Assembly (NCBI GenBank): GCA_017646545.1
Contig: JAGCMI010000006.1
Span: 1-12,142, forward strand
From: Oscillospiraceae bacterium
GTDB lineage: Bacteria; Bacillota; Clostridia; Oscillospirales; Oscillospiraceae
Direction of reading: 5' to 3'
Length of the DNA stretch: 12,142 nucleotides
A model generated the notes under the pieces. The model saw only the letters and a program-made list of their open reading frames with translations. It searched no databases and was not told the DNA's origin. How positions within the stretch are numbered: position 1 is the first letter of the stretch; each line of letters starts with the position of its first letter. Shown here piece by piece: positions 1 through 7,026 of the stretch. A program made the position numbers and the translations under genes.

Positions 1-387
1 GAAGAAATGAATGCTTCCATCGACGAGGCTGCTGCAAACCTGGCTTCCACCAGACAGGAACTGATCGATGCCATCACCAATGGCGACAAGGCTCTGGACG
101 ACAAGATCGCTGGTCTGACCACCGCTCTGGAAGCTGCCGTCGCTGCCGCTGAGGCTGCTGATGAGGCTCTGCGTACCGAGCTGAACGCTCGTATCGATGA
201 GGCTGTTGCTGCTCTGAACGCTACCATCGCTCAGGTCCAGAAGGATCTGGAAGATGCAAAGGCAGAGCTGGCCGCTAAGGATGCTCAGCTGAACAACCTG
301 GTGATCGTCGCCATCGTGATCGCAAGCATTTCTGCCTGCGGCTGCCTGGCACTGCTGGCACTGATTCTGCTGAAGAAGCGCAGCTAA
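1..387 (+). CDS. Ala-rich coiled-coil protein with C-terminal membrane anchor (5' end outside window)
   Basis: The reading frame is open to the left edge (two Glu codons precede the first visible Met at base 7), so this is probably the C-terminal part of a longer protein. Roughly the first 95 visible residues are Ala/Glu/Asp/Leu-rich with regular hydrophobic spacing, as in a long alpha-helical coiled coil; segments such as ELIDAI, ALEAAVAAAEAA and ELNARIDEAVAAL look like degenerate internal repeats. A single hydrophobic stretch of about 22 residues (VIVAIVIAS to LLALILL) follows, ending in the basic tail KKRS. The layout is therefore an outside-facing or spacer coiled coil anchored at the C terminus. 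There is no LPXTG motif. Codons are strongly restricted (CTG, GCT, AAG, ATC), like those of acsD and acsC, which suggests high expression. I do not recognise the family; a surface or cell-envelope structural role is only inference. Confidence 0.75.
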   Translation, partial: EEMNASIDEAAANLASTRQELIDAITNGDKALDDKIAGLTTALEAAVAAAEAADEALRTELNARIDEAVAALNATIAQVQKDLEDAKAELAAKDAQLNNLVIVAIVIASISACGCLALLALILLKKRS

Positions 388-426
388 GCCAAACGCGTAT
401 TGCGCGGCAAAACCCATAACCTAAGC

Positions 427-456
427 AAGCCCCGGAGCTTCGGCTCCGGGGCTTTT
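427..456 (+). terminator. Strong intrinsic terminator of the coiled-coil gene
   Basis: A perfect 12-bp GC-rich stem (427-438 with 443-454) is capped by a TTCG tetraloop and runs directly into T residues (TTTTCCTTT). It lies 40 bases after the stop codon of the upstream gene, and the stem includes the A/T pairs next to the U-tract. This is a textbook rho-independent terminator. Confidence 0.93.
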
Positions 457-470
457 CCTTTGACTGATAC

Positions 471-503
471 TTGTGTTTTGCGTTGGAGTGTGCTATCATA
501 GCA
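471..503 (+). promoter_or_regulatory. Extended -10 promoter with overlapping palindrome
   Basis: TTGTGT (471-476), a 17-base spacer and TATCAT (494-499) form a vegetative promoter. The TG at 491-492 gives an extended -10 element, which would compensate for the weak -35. The -10 sits inside a perfect palindrome, TGCTAT-C-ATAGCA (491-503), which could be an operator. The next gene starts at 536. Confidence 0.55.
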
Positions 504-535
504 AACAAGAAATTCCGCATATTGGGAGGAATCCT

Positions 536-2389
536 ATGAGAAAGACAAAGATTCGGCTATCTGCGTTGCTGCTGATTCTGGCGATGATGCTGTGCGCCTG
601 CCAAACGGGTGTAACACCCACTACCAACGAGCCCGGTCCCCAGCCCACTGTGGCAGCTGGAGAACATCTGGACGACAATGGGGACGAAATCTGTGACCAT
701 TGCGGCATTGATGTAACGGTGGAACTGGATTTTTATGCCTTTAACGATTTGCACGGTGTGTTTAACGACACGGATACAAACCCCGGTCTGGATGAGCTGA
801 CCGCTTCCTTGAAAAATGCCTATGCCGATGACAGCACCTATGAGATTCTGCTTTCCTCCGGTGATATGTGGCAGGGCAGTGTGGAGTCCAGTTCCAACAA
901 AGGTCAGCTGATGACCCAGTGGATGAACCACATGGGTTTTGTGTCCATGACCATCGGCAACCATGAATTTGACTGGGGCAGCGCCTATATTGCGGAAAAT
1001 GCCAAGCTGGCAGATTTTCCCTTCCTGGGCATCAATATCACCGATGAGAATGTACAAACCCCTTACTGCCAGTCCTCCGTTGTGGTGGAGCGGGGCGGTG
1101 TAAAGATCGGCATCATTGGCGCCATCGGTGATGTGCTTTCCTCGGTTTCCGGTGAATTTACCTCCGGTGTCAGCTTTGCCGCCAGAACGGAACTGACCAA
1201 TATGGTCAAGGAAGAAGCCACCCGCCTGCGGCAGGAAGGCTGCCATCTGGTGATTTACAGCATCCATGCCGGCTATGATAATTCCTATTCCGGCATTAAG
1301 GATATGTCCAGCAATTTGGGCTATTACAATCTGGGCTTGTCCGAGGGTTATGTGGATCTGGTGTTTGAATCCCATAGCCATCAAAGCTATATCATCCGGG
1401 ATAAGCATGGCATTTATCATCTGCAGGGCGGCGGCTATAATTCCGGCATCAGCTTTGCCAACATCTGCTACAATCTGGTGACCAACACCCATGAGGTGGA
1501 GGAAGTAAAGATTCTGGATACCGATGTTTACGAGGATAATTCTCTGGCGGATGATCCCATTGTGCAGCAGCTTTACAGCCAGTATTTTGGCACAGAGGAT
1601 CCCTATGCCACGGTTTTGGGTCGCAACAACACCGTTCGCAACAGCCATGAGATCGGTGAAAAAGTGGCCCAGCTCTATCTGGAAAAGGGCAGGGAACTCT
1701 GGGGCGATACATACAATGTGGTGCTGGGCGGCGGATTTATCAAGACCCGTACCCCCTATGACCTGTCTGCCGGCAATGTGACCTACTCCCAGCTTTACAG
1801 CCTGCTGCCCTTTGACAATGCGCTGGTGCTGTGTGAGCTCACCGGTAAGCAGCTGCGGGAGAAAATGCTGGGTTCCAGCAGCTATTTCTGCGCCTATGAC
1901 GATTCGCTGCGCAGCTCCATCGTGGATACAGAAATTTACTATGTGGTGACGGATACCTATACTTCCTTCTACAAGTACAATATGTTCACAGAAGTGGCTC
2001 GCTTGGAAGATTACTATGCCCGTGACCTGCTGAAAGATTTTATTGCTGACGGCGGCTGGGGCGCGGCTCCTGCGGTGATTTCCCTGGCAGAGGCTAACTC
2101 CATTGGCGCTGCGTTGGGGGCCAATGAGAGCACTCCTGGGGCTTACGAACTGACCGGTGTGGTGACCTCCGTGGTCAATACCACTTACGGCAATCTGTAT
2201 ATTCAGGATGAAGCGGGAAATTCCTTCTACATCTACGGACTTTACGATGCCTCCGGCCGGGTTCGCTATGGTGCCATGGCCAATGCGCCCCAAGTGGGAG
2301 ACCGAATTACTGTGATTGGCGCCATTACCAAGTATGTAAGTAGCCAGGGCACAGCAACCATTGAGATGAAAAATGCTTGCCTGAAATAA
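536..2389 (+). CDS. 5'-nucleotidase-family metallophosphatase lipoprotein with C-terminal OB-like domain
   Basis: Predicted surface-anchored metallophosphatase that removes phosphate from nucleotides or related esters outside the membrane; substrate unproven. The start at 536 follows GGGAGGA at a 5-6 base spacing and gives a clean lipoprotein signal: MRK, hydrophobic core, lipobox LCAC with the lipidated Cys at residue 22. The GTG at 473 is rejected because it would precede the RBS and spoil the signal. Metallophosphoesterase motifs are in order: NDLHG (70-74), GDMWQG (109-114), GNHEFD (141-146), a His in IHAGYD (244) and HSHQ (280-283). A 5_nucleotid_C-type domain spans about 358-505 (GGGFIKTR, then SQLYSLLPFDNALV). 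Residues from about 535 to the end (617) resemble an OB-fold domain as in YhcR-like nucleases and nucleotidases (LTGVV, YIQDEAGNSFYIYG, VGDRITVIG). A short acidic/Cys segment (HLDDNGDEICDHCG, 44-57) follows the linker. Transcribed alone, between two terminators. Confidence 0.9.
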   Translation: MRKTKIRLSALLLILAMMLCACQTGVTPTTNEPGPQPTVAAGEHLDDNGDEICDHCGIDVTVELDFYAFNDLHGVFNDTDTNPGLDELTASLKNAYADDSTYEILLSSGDMWQGSVESSSNKGQLMTQWMNHMGFVSMTIGNHEFDWGSAYIAENAKLADFPFLGINITDENVQTPYCQSSVVVERGGVKIGIIGAIGDVLSSVSGEFTSGVSFAARTELTNMVKEEATRLRQEGCHLVIYSIHAGYDNSYSGIKDMSSNLGYYNLGLSEGYVDLVFESHSHQSYIIRDKHGIYHLQGGGYNSGISFANICYNLVTNTHEVEEVKILDTDVYEDNSLADDPIVQQLYSQYFGTEDPYATVLGRNNTVRNSHEIGEKVAQLYLEKGRELWGDTYNVVLGGGFIKTRTPYDLSAGNVTYSQLYSLLPFDNALVLCELTGKQLREKMLGSSSYFCAYDDSLRSSIVDTEIYYVVTDTYTSFYKYNMFTEVARLEDYYARDLLKDFIADGGWGAAPAVISLAEANSIGAALGANESTPGAYELTGVVTSVVNTTYGNLYIQDEAGNSFYIYGLYDASGRVRYGAMANAPQVGDRITVIGAITKYVSSQGTATIEMKNACLK

Positions 2390-2394
2390 AAAAT

Positions 2395-2427
2395 AAGGGT
2401 GCGGTTCTGCATGAGAACCGCACCCTT
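2395..2427. terminator. Bidirectional terminator between convergent genes
   Basis: A perfect 14-bp stem (2395-2408 with 2414-2427) has a 5-base loop, GCATG. It lies just after the nucleotidase stop codon and just after the stop of the convergent YfhO gene. The minus-strand side runs into ATTTTTTATTT, a good U-tract. The plus-strand side has a weaker T-rich tail (CTATTTATTT). It probably serves both genes. Confidence 0.88.
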
Positions 2428-2434
2428 GTGCTAT

Positions 2435-5230
2435 TTATTTGGATTTTCTTTTCCGCAGCAGATGTTCTGTAACGGTGAAGGCGATGAATACCAGCGCGCA
2501 AGTCGCAGAGATTCGGGCGCCTAACTGGAATGCCTTGTTTTCGTAGCGGAATTCGATATCGTGGGGGCCTTCTGTCAGCATCAGACCCACCATGCAGTCA
2601 CCTATGAGGGTGATTTCTGCTTCGTTTCCGTCCACATAAGCCACCCAGTTGCCGTCCTGGGGGATGGAGGTGTAGAGCAGACCGTCCCGGTTACAATCGA
2701 TGGTGCCTGCCAGATAGGTGTTGGAGAATTCTGTCAGCTGCAGGGTGGAGGCATTCAAAATCTCATAGCCCTGGCGGAAGAGCTCTTCGTTCAAAATGGC
2801 AGCTCTCACGCTGACAGAGGTGCTGGAATGATTGGGGGCGCATTTGATTTTCACTTCCACCACATCACCCGGCTGCACATCTTCAACACCCAGCATCTGG
2901 GAGAGGGAGAAGGTTTCGTTAAACACCAACTGGCCATTGTGCCAGACACTGAAGTTTTTGTGCTTATAGAGATTCAAGTCCAGACAGAAATAGCCTTCCT
3001 TGCCGATTTCATAGGTGTAGGTCAGTGTGCCACCGCTGCTGCCGGTGGAGAAACCGATATGACCGGCAATATTTTGCTGGTTGATGGTGATGTCACCGTC
3101 GCTGGTAAGGGTAAAGGGGGTGCTGGAGATGGTGGACCAGATGGATTTGGTCAGTCCCGTGGCCTGCCGGAACAATTGGTTCTGGAAGGTGAAGGAATGG
3201 TTGTTGATGTTGAACTCGGTTTCCGCCAACTCCGCATTGGCCAGGAAGCCCAGGGGGAGATAGGCGTTGTTTTGCAGCAGGGTAAGACCGTTTTCCTGCA
3301 AAACCACATCGAAATAGGCATTTCCGTCGGTCGTATTGTCCCGTTCCACCAGATATTTTAAGTTGAGGAACAGATTGGCCACGGGGGTGCCTTCTTCGTA
3401 GCAATAGCGGTTCCAGCTGTTATAGCCGGCAGCGCCTAGGCATGTTGTAAATTGTGTGGTGGCCACATTGGCGGAAGAGGAGAAGGTGGAAATGCCGTTG
3501 TAGCCGTTGAGGGCGCCGTCGTTGAGGGTTTGGGCGTGGGTCACTTCTGCGCGGTAGAAGCCATCGTCTTGTTCGTTCATCTTCTGGAAAAGTTCTGCGG
3601 CAGCATTCTCTCCCTTGGGATAGTCATAGTCAGCGATGGAGAAGCCGCTGAAGAACAGCGCGGCATGCAGCACCAGTTCCAGTGCCATTGCGCCTGCAAT
3701 GATGCCGCAGGCTTTATTGCGGCGCTTCAGGGTATCATCCCGATGGATCATGTGCAGTTGTGCCTGGGGCGGATCCTCCTGCTGGGGAGCGCTGAGCGCC
3801 CGGTAAAGCATGCTGAAATGGCTGTGGGAGAGGATCATGCACAGCAGATACAAACCGATGAAGAGGAAATTAAACAGCCAGTAGAGATAATCATTTCCAT
3901 CGTGTCCGCCCAAGAGCAGAAGCAGGATGGTCGCTGCGCCGGCGGTGATGATCTTCCACAGGGGGAAGGTGCTGCGCAGCAGCCATGCCCGGTATGCCAT
4001 GTAGAGCACCACAAAGCTGAAAAGGAAGCTGAAACGATAGGGAATCTGATTGGTGAAATGGAAACCGTGCCAGATATAGTCCAACTGACGGATGATAAAG
4101 CTCAGGCTAAACAGCAGCAAAAGGAAAATGCTGCACAGCTTGTCCCGCAGCTTGACATCATTGGACAGCAGGAACAAAACAGCCAGCGCCAGCGGGAATA
4201 CACCACAGTAAAGATTGGGCAGACCGTCAATGTAGGTGGGTGTCTGTCCGCCGCCTACCTGACCGGCGACCTGACGCATGGCATCAAAGATGGGGGGCAG
4301 GGAAGCCAGCATGGCATCCTTCCAGAGGAAGAAAGTGGCTTCGCCGCTTTCTTTTGCCGTTTTGTAGGCATTCCATGCTTCCCGGGCGGCTGTTTCTGCC
4401 TGGGAGGAAACGATGTTCAGATCAAAATAATCCGGGAATTGATTGACACTGGAATGGGTGTCCTGCAGGGCGGCCAGAGCGGGCAGTTCCAGGATGGTGG
4501 TCATGCCCAGCGCCAGAACGGTGAAAAAGCCAATGATCATCAGATTGGCAAAAAGCCGGCCAATGCTCTTGAAGCGGCAGATTTCGTAGCACCAGAACAG
4601 CAGGAACACAAAAATGCAGATGAAAAAGCCAACATAGTAGTTGGCGGCCACGGCCAAAGTCAGGGTAATGGTGTAAAGCAGGTATTTTCTGTCCCGCAGC
4701 AGCAGGATTGTGCCCAGCGCCACCAGCGGCAGCAGGGCAAAGGTGTCCAGCCACATGATGTTCCACTGATAGCCTAGCGCCCAGGCGCACATGGCATAAA
4801 AACTGCCAAACAGCGGCAGCGACAGATCATCAGAGCCGAAAAGCTTTTTCAGCATGATGGCGAAAAAGCCGCTGGCCAGACCCAATTTGATGGGCATGAG
4901 CATGGTGAAATAGGTCAGCACCCAGTTTTCCGGCAGCAGCACGCTGAGTAGGTTCAAAGGAGATGCCAGGTAATAGGAGATCATACCCAGATAATCCATA
5001 CCCATACCCACACTCCATGTCCACAGCAGGCTGTCGCCGGAGCGCAGCGCCTGCCGGAATTGGCGGAAGAAGGGGTAATATTGGTGGAAATTGTCGGAAT
5101 AGAGCAAGGTGTAGCTGCCAAAGGGGGTGACGGAGGTGATAAAATACACCAGCATCATGATGCTGAAAGGCAGCAGGAAAGAAAGGGCGGTATAATTCCA
5201 TTTGAATTTTTGATTAGGTGGCAGTTTCAT
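2435..5230 (-). CDS. yfhO: YfhO-family polytopic membrane protein (GT-C-type glycosyltransferase candidate)
   Basis: A 931-residue protein with a long multi-spanning N-terminal half. It contains at least ten hydrophobic segments, a soluble, mostly beta-rich domain of about 350 residues, and one last membrane helix (about 907-925) before a basic tail RKRKSK. The N-terminal loop after the first helix carries TLLYSDNFHQYYPF with an Asp at residue 46, where GT-C glycosyltransferases keep a catalytic acidic residue. YfhO proteins of Bacillus and Listeria are implicated in lipoteichoic-acid or wall-polymer glycosylation; the acceptor here is unknown, and no csbB- or gtcA-like partner is in the window. 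The start at 5230 (MKLPP) has GGAGGG six bases upstream; the in-frame ATG two codons earlier abuts that RBS, and the TTG/GTG-type starts further up are less suitable. Monocistronic: promoter at 5264-5292, terminator at 2395-2427. Confidence 0.87.
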   Translation of the reverse strand: MKLPPNQKFKWNYTALSFLLPFSIMMLVYFITSVTPFGSYTLLYSDNFHQYYPFFRQFRQALRSGDSLLWTWSVGMGMDYLGMISYYLASPLNLLSVLLPENWVLTYFTMLMPIKLGLASGFFAIMLKKLFGSDDLSLPLFGSFYAMCAWALGYQWNIMWLDTFALLPLVALGTILLLRDRKYLLYTITLTLAVAANYYVGFFICIFVFLLFWCYEICRFKSIGRLFANLMIIGFFTVLALGMTTILELPALAALQDTHSSVNQFPDYFDLNIVSSQAETAAREAWNAYKTAKESGEATFFLWKDAMLASLPPIFDAMRQVAGQVGGGQTPTYIDGLPNLYCGVFPLALAVLFLLSNDVKLRDKLCSIFLLLLFSLSFIIRQLDYIWHGFHFTNQIPYRFSFLFSFVVLYMAYRAWLLRSTFPLWKIITAGAATILLLLLGGHDGNDYLYWLFNFLFIGLYLLCMILSHSHFSMLYRALSAPQQEDPPQAQLHMIHRDDTLKRRNKACGIIAGAMALELVLHAALFFSGFSIADYDYPKGENAAAELFQKMNEQDDGFYRAEVTHAQTLNDGALNGYNGISTFSSSANVATTQFTTCLGAAGYNSWNRYCYEEGTPVANLFLNLKYLVERDNTTDGNAYFDVVLQENGLTLLQNNAYLPLGFLANAELAETEFNINNHSFTFQNQLFRQATGLTKSIWSTISSTPFTLTSDGDITINQQNIAGHIGFSTGSSGGTLTYTYEIGKEGYFCLDLNLYKHKNFSVWHNGQLVFNETFSLSQMLGVEDVQPGDVVEVKIKCAPNHSSTSVSVRAAILNEELFRQGYEILNASTLQLTEFSNTYLAGTIDCNRDGLLYTSIPQDGNWVAYVDGNEAEITLIGDCMVGLMLTEGPHDIEFRYENKAFQLGARISATCALVFIAFTVTEHLLRKRKSK

Positions 5231-5263
5231 AGTCATCCCTCCGGGATACGTCGATAATGCTAT

Positions 5264-5292
5264 AGTATACCACATTTGCTTTCATTGGTAAA
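5264..5292 (-). promoter_or_regulatory. Vegetative promoter of the YfhO gene
   Basis: Read on the minus strand: TTTACC (5292-5287), a 17-base spacer, then TATACT (5269-5264). The -10 matches the sigma-A consensus at five of six positions and the -35 at four of six. The gene starts 33 bases further on, with its RBS in between. Confidence 0.65.
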
Positions 5293-5300
5293 GGAAAAAT

Positions 5301-5329
5301 ATTCCCGAATGCCGTCGGCATTCGGGAAT
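5301..5329 (-). terminator. Intrinsic terminator of spoIVA
   Basis: A perfect 13-bp stem (5301-5313 with 5317-5329) has a 3-base loop. It lies ten bases past the spoIVA stop on the minus strand and is followed there by ATTTTTCC. The -35 of the next minus-strand gene starts only a few bases later, so this hairpin insulates the YfhO gene from sporulation read-through. Confidence 0.88.
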
Positions 5330-5338
5330 GAAGAAATA

Positions 5339-6802
5339 TTACAAAATCAGACAGACCAGACCCTGGGCCCCTTCGTTGACGATGCGCTGCAGGGTCACCC
5401 GGAACTTCTCCCGTACTTCCTCAGGAAGCTGCAGGAGTTTGGCGGTTAAGCCCTCCTGGATCAAATCGTATACGGACTTGCCGAAAATATTGCTCTGCCA
5501 CAGCTTTTCCGGTTCTTCGCCCCCCAGATAGCTGATGAGATCCGCCGATTGCTTTTCGCTTCCCACCATGGGACTGATCTCGGTGTCAATGTCCACCCGG
5601 ATCATGTGAATGGAGGGGGCGCCAGCCTTCATTTTGACACCGTAGGCGCCGCCCTTACGCAGAACTTCCGGTGGCTGCAGCGTCATTTCCTCCGGGGTGG
5701 GCATGACCACACCATAGCCCGTGGCGCGGACGGAGGAGAGGGCATCAGAAACCTTTTCGTATTCTTTTCGGGTGGCGGAGAGTTCTGTCAGCAGCTGCAG
5801 CAACTGGGCGTCATTTTCAATACTGACCCCGCAGCGGCTGCTGAGAATGTCATAAAACAGCTTTTCCGGCAGGGTGATGGCGCAATCGACACAGCCGGTG
5901 CCCAGATCCATGCTGCGCAGGGTGATGTTTTCCACCTGCTCCAGTTTTTCCAGTTTCTTTAAGGCGGGCTGAACCTGCTCCAGAGTCTGGATCTGACCGG
6001 CACATTCCAGCAGCGCATCAAAAAGTGTGGTTTTCACCGGATCGTCTTGCTCCAGTGCGTTCAGCCATCGTGGCAGATGCAGATTGATCTGCCCAAGAGG
6101 GAAGGCAAACAGCAGCTGCCGCAGCAGATGCAGGATCCCCTCGGTGTCCATGGTCTGACAGTCGGCAATGACGGGCGTGATGCCAAAATGCTGCTGCAGC
6201 GTTTCCTGCAGAGAGAGGGCGGCCTCCGACTTGGGGTAACGGCTGTTGATGATCACAAGGAAGGGTTTTCCCGTGGCTTTCATGTCCTCAATGGCCCGCA
6301 TTTCGGCATCTTCGTAGTCTGCCCGGGGGATATCGGTGATGCTGCCGTCGGTGGTGACCACCAGCCCGATGGAGCAGTGCTCCTGCATCACCTTTTTGGT
6401 GCCCAGTTCTGCCGCTTCCGTCATGGGGATCTCGTAGTCAAACCAGGGGGTGGTCACCATCCGGGGATTGCCGTCCTCTGTGGCACCCACTGCGCCATCG
6501 ACCATGTAGCCCACGGAATCGATCATTCGCACCCGCAGCCGGGTGGTGCCATCGGGGGAGATCTCCACCGCCTCTTCCGGGACGAATTTGGGTTCTGCGG
6601 TCATGATGGTTTTGCCGGAACCGCTTTGGGGCAGTTCGTCCCTGGCCCGTTCCCGACGGTAGGGGTCCGCGATGTTGGGGATCACCAATTCTTCCATGAT
6701 CCGTTTGATGAGGGTGGATTTGCCGGTGCGTACCGGGCCTGCCACGCCAATGTAGATATTGCCCCCGGTACGGGTGGCAATGTGCTCGTAAATGTTTTCC
6801 AT
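5339..6802 (-). CDS. spoIVA: Stage IV sporulation protein A (spore-coat ATPase)
   Basis: SpoIVA is the ATPase that polymerises on the outer forespore membrane, anchored by SpoVM, to form the basement layer of the spore coat. Its length, 487 residues, is close to the roughly 490 usual for the family. The Walker A motif GPVRTGKST is at 22-30. The family hallmarks follow: DPYRRERARDELPQSGSGKTIMTAEPKF (47-73, here split by eye), MIDSVGYMVDGAVGATE (from 93, with the Walker-B-like Asp at 95) and TTDGSITDIPR. The C terminus keeps the hydrophobic ending GLVCLIL expected for membrane/SpoVM contact. The start ATG at 6802 follows GGAGG at about five bases. It is monocistronic. In B. subtilis spoIVA is under sigma-E; a weak candidate is described separately. 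This gene is strong evidence that the organism makes endospores. Confidence 0.97.
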   Translation of the reverse strand: MENIYEHIATRTGGNIYIGVAGPVRTGKSTLIKRIMEELVIPNIADPYRRERARDELPQSGSGKTIMTAEPKFVPEEAVEISPDGTTRLRVRMIDSVGYMVDGAVGATEDGNPRMVTTPWFDYEIPMTEAAELGTKKVMQEHCSIGLVVTTDGSITDIPRADYEDAEMRAIEDMKATGKPFLVIINSRYPKSEAALSLQETLQQHFGITPVIADCQTMDTEGILHLLRQLLFAFPLGQINLHLPRWLNALEQDDPVKTTLFDALLECAGQIQTLEQVQPALKKLEKLEQVENITLRSMDLGTGCVDCAITLPEKLFYDILSSRCGVSIENDAQLLQLLTELSATRKEYEKVSDALSSVRATGYGVVMPTPEEMTLQPPEVLRKGGAYGVKMKAGAPSIHMIRVDIDTEISPMVGSEKQSADLISYLGGEEPEKLWQSNIFGKSVYDLIQEGLTAKLLQLPEEVREKFRVTLQRIVNEGAQGLVCLIL

Positions 6803-6850
6803 AGCCAGCCTCCTTCGGCAGGGGGTGGCCCCGCCAGAGTTTTTCTCTAC

Positions 6851-6880
6851 AGAGTATGTCCCCGGGGTGGGCCATAGAAC
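6851..6880 (-). promoter_or_regulatory. Possible sigma-E promoter of spoIVA
   Basis: On the minus strand, CATACTCT (6858-6851) resembles the sigma-E -10 consensus CATACAnT. About 15 bases upstream is GTTCTAT (6880-6874), only a loose match to the -35. The position, roughly 50 bases before the start codon, fits. The call rests mainly on the known sigma-E control of spoIVA in relatives and on the -10 box. Confidence 0.35.
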
Positions 6881-6955
6881 ACTTGCTTACATGGGAGGCA
6901 AAGGAAATGGGTAAAGCGGATAGAAAGGGGGGATGATTTTTGTTTAGAATGTGTA

Positions 6956-6984
6956 TTGTTTCATCATGAACAAAATGTTAATAT
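6956..6984 (+). promoter_or_regulatory. Promoter of the purine permease gene with imperfect palindrome
   Basis: TTGTTT (6956-6961), a 17-base spacer and TAATAT (6979-6984) form a moderate sigma-A promoter. An imperfect inverted repeat, TGTTTCAT/ATGAACA (about 6957-6972), overlaps the -35 and spacer and could bind a repressor. No purine-riboswitch core is visible between here and the start codon. Confidence 0.5.
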
Positions 6985-7026
6985 GTAAGCAGCATTTCCC
7001 AAACTAAAAAGAAAGGGTTATCCAAA

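Noticed and set aside
460..499. TTGACT at 460-465 as the -35 for the nucleotidase promoter
   Set aside because: It is 28 bases from the TATCAT -10, too far for sigma-A; TTGTGT at 471 with an extended -10 fits better.
557..2293. 578-codon minus-strand frame opposite the nucleotidase gene
   Set aside because: His/Gly/Ile-rich antisense shadow; the plus strand carries the lipobox and metallophosphatase motifs in order.
3452..4777. 441-codon plus-strand frame opposite the YfhO gene
   Set aside because: A Gln/Gly/His-rich shadow of a clear membrane-protein gene on the other strand; no RBS or domain.
5231..5275. Longer start for the YfhO gene (up to 5275)
   Set aside because: The extension lies over the RBS and part of the promoter-proximal leader; the ATG at 5230 has GGAGGG at proper spacing.
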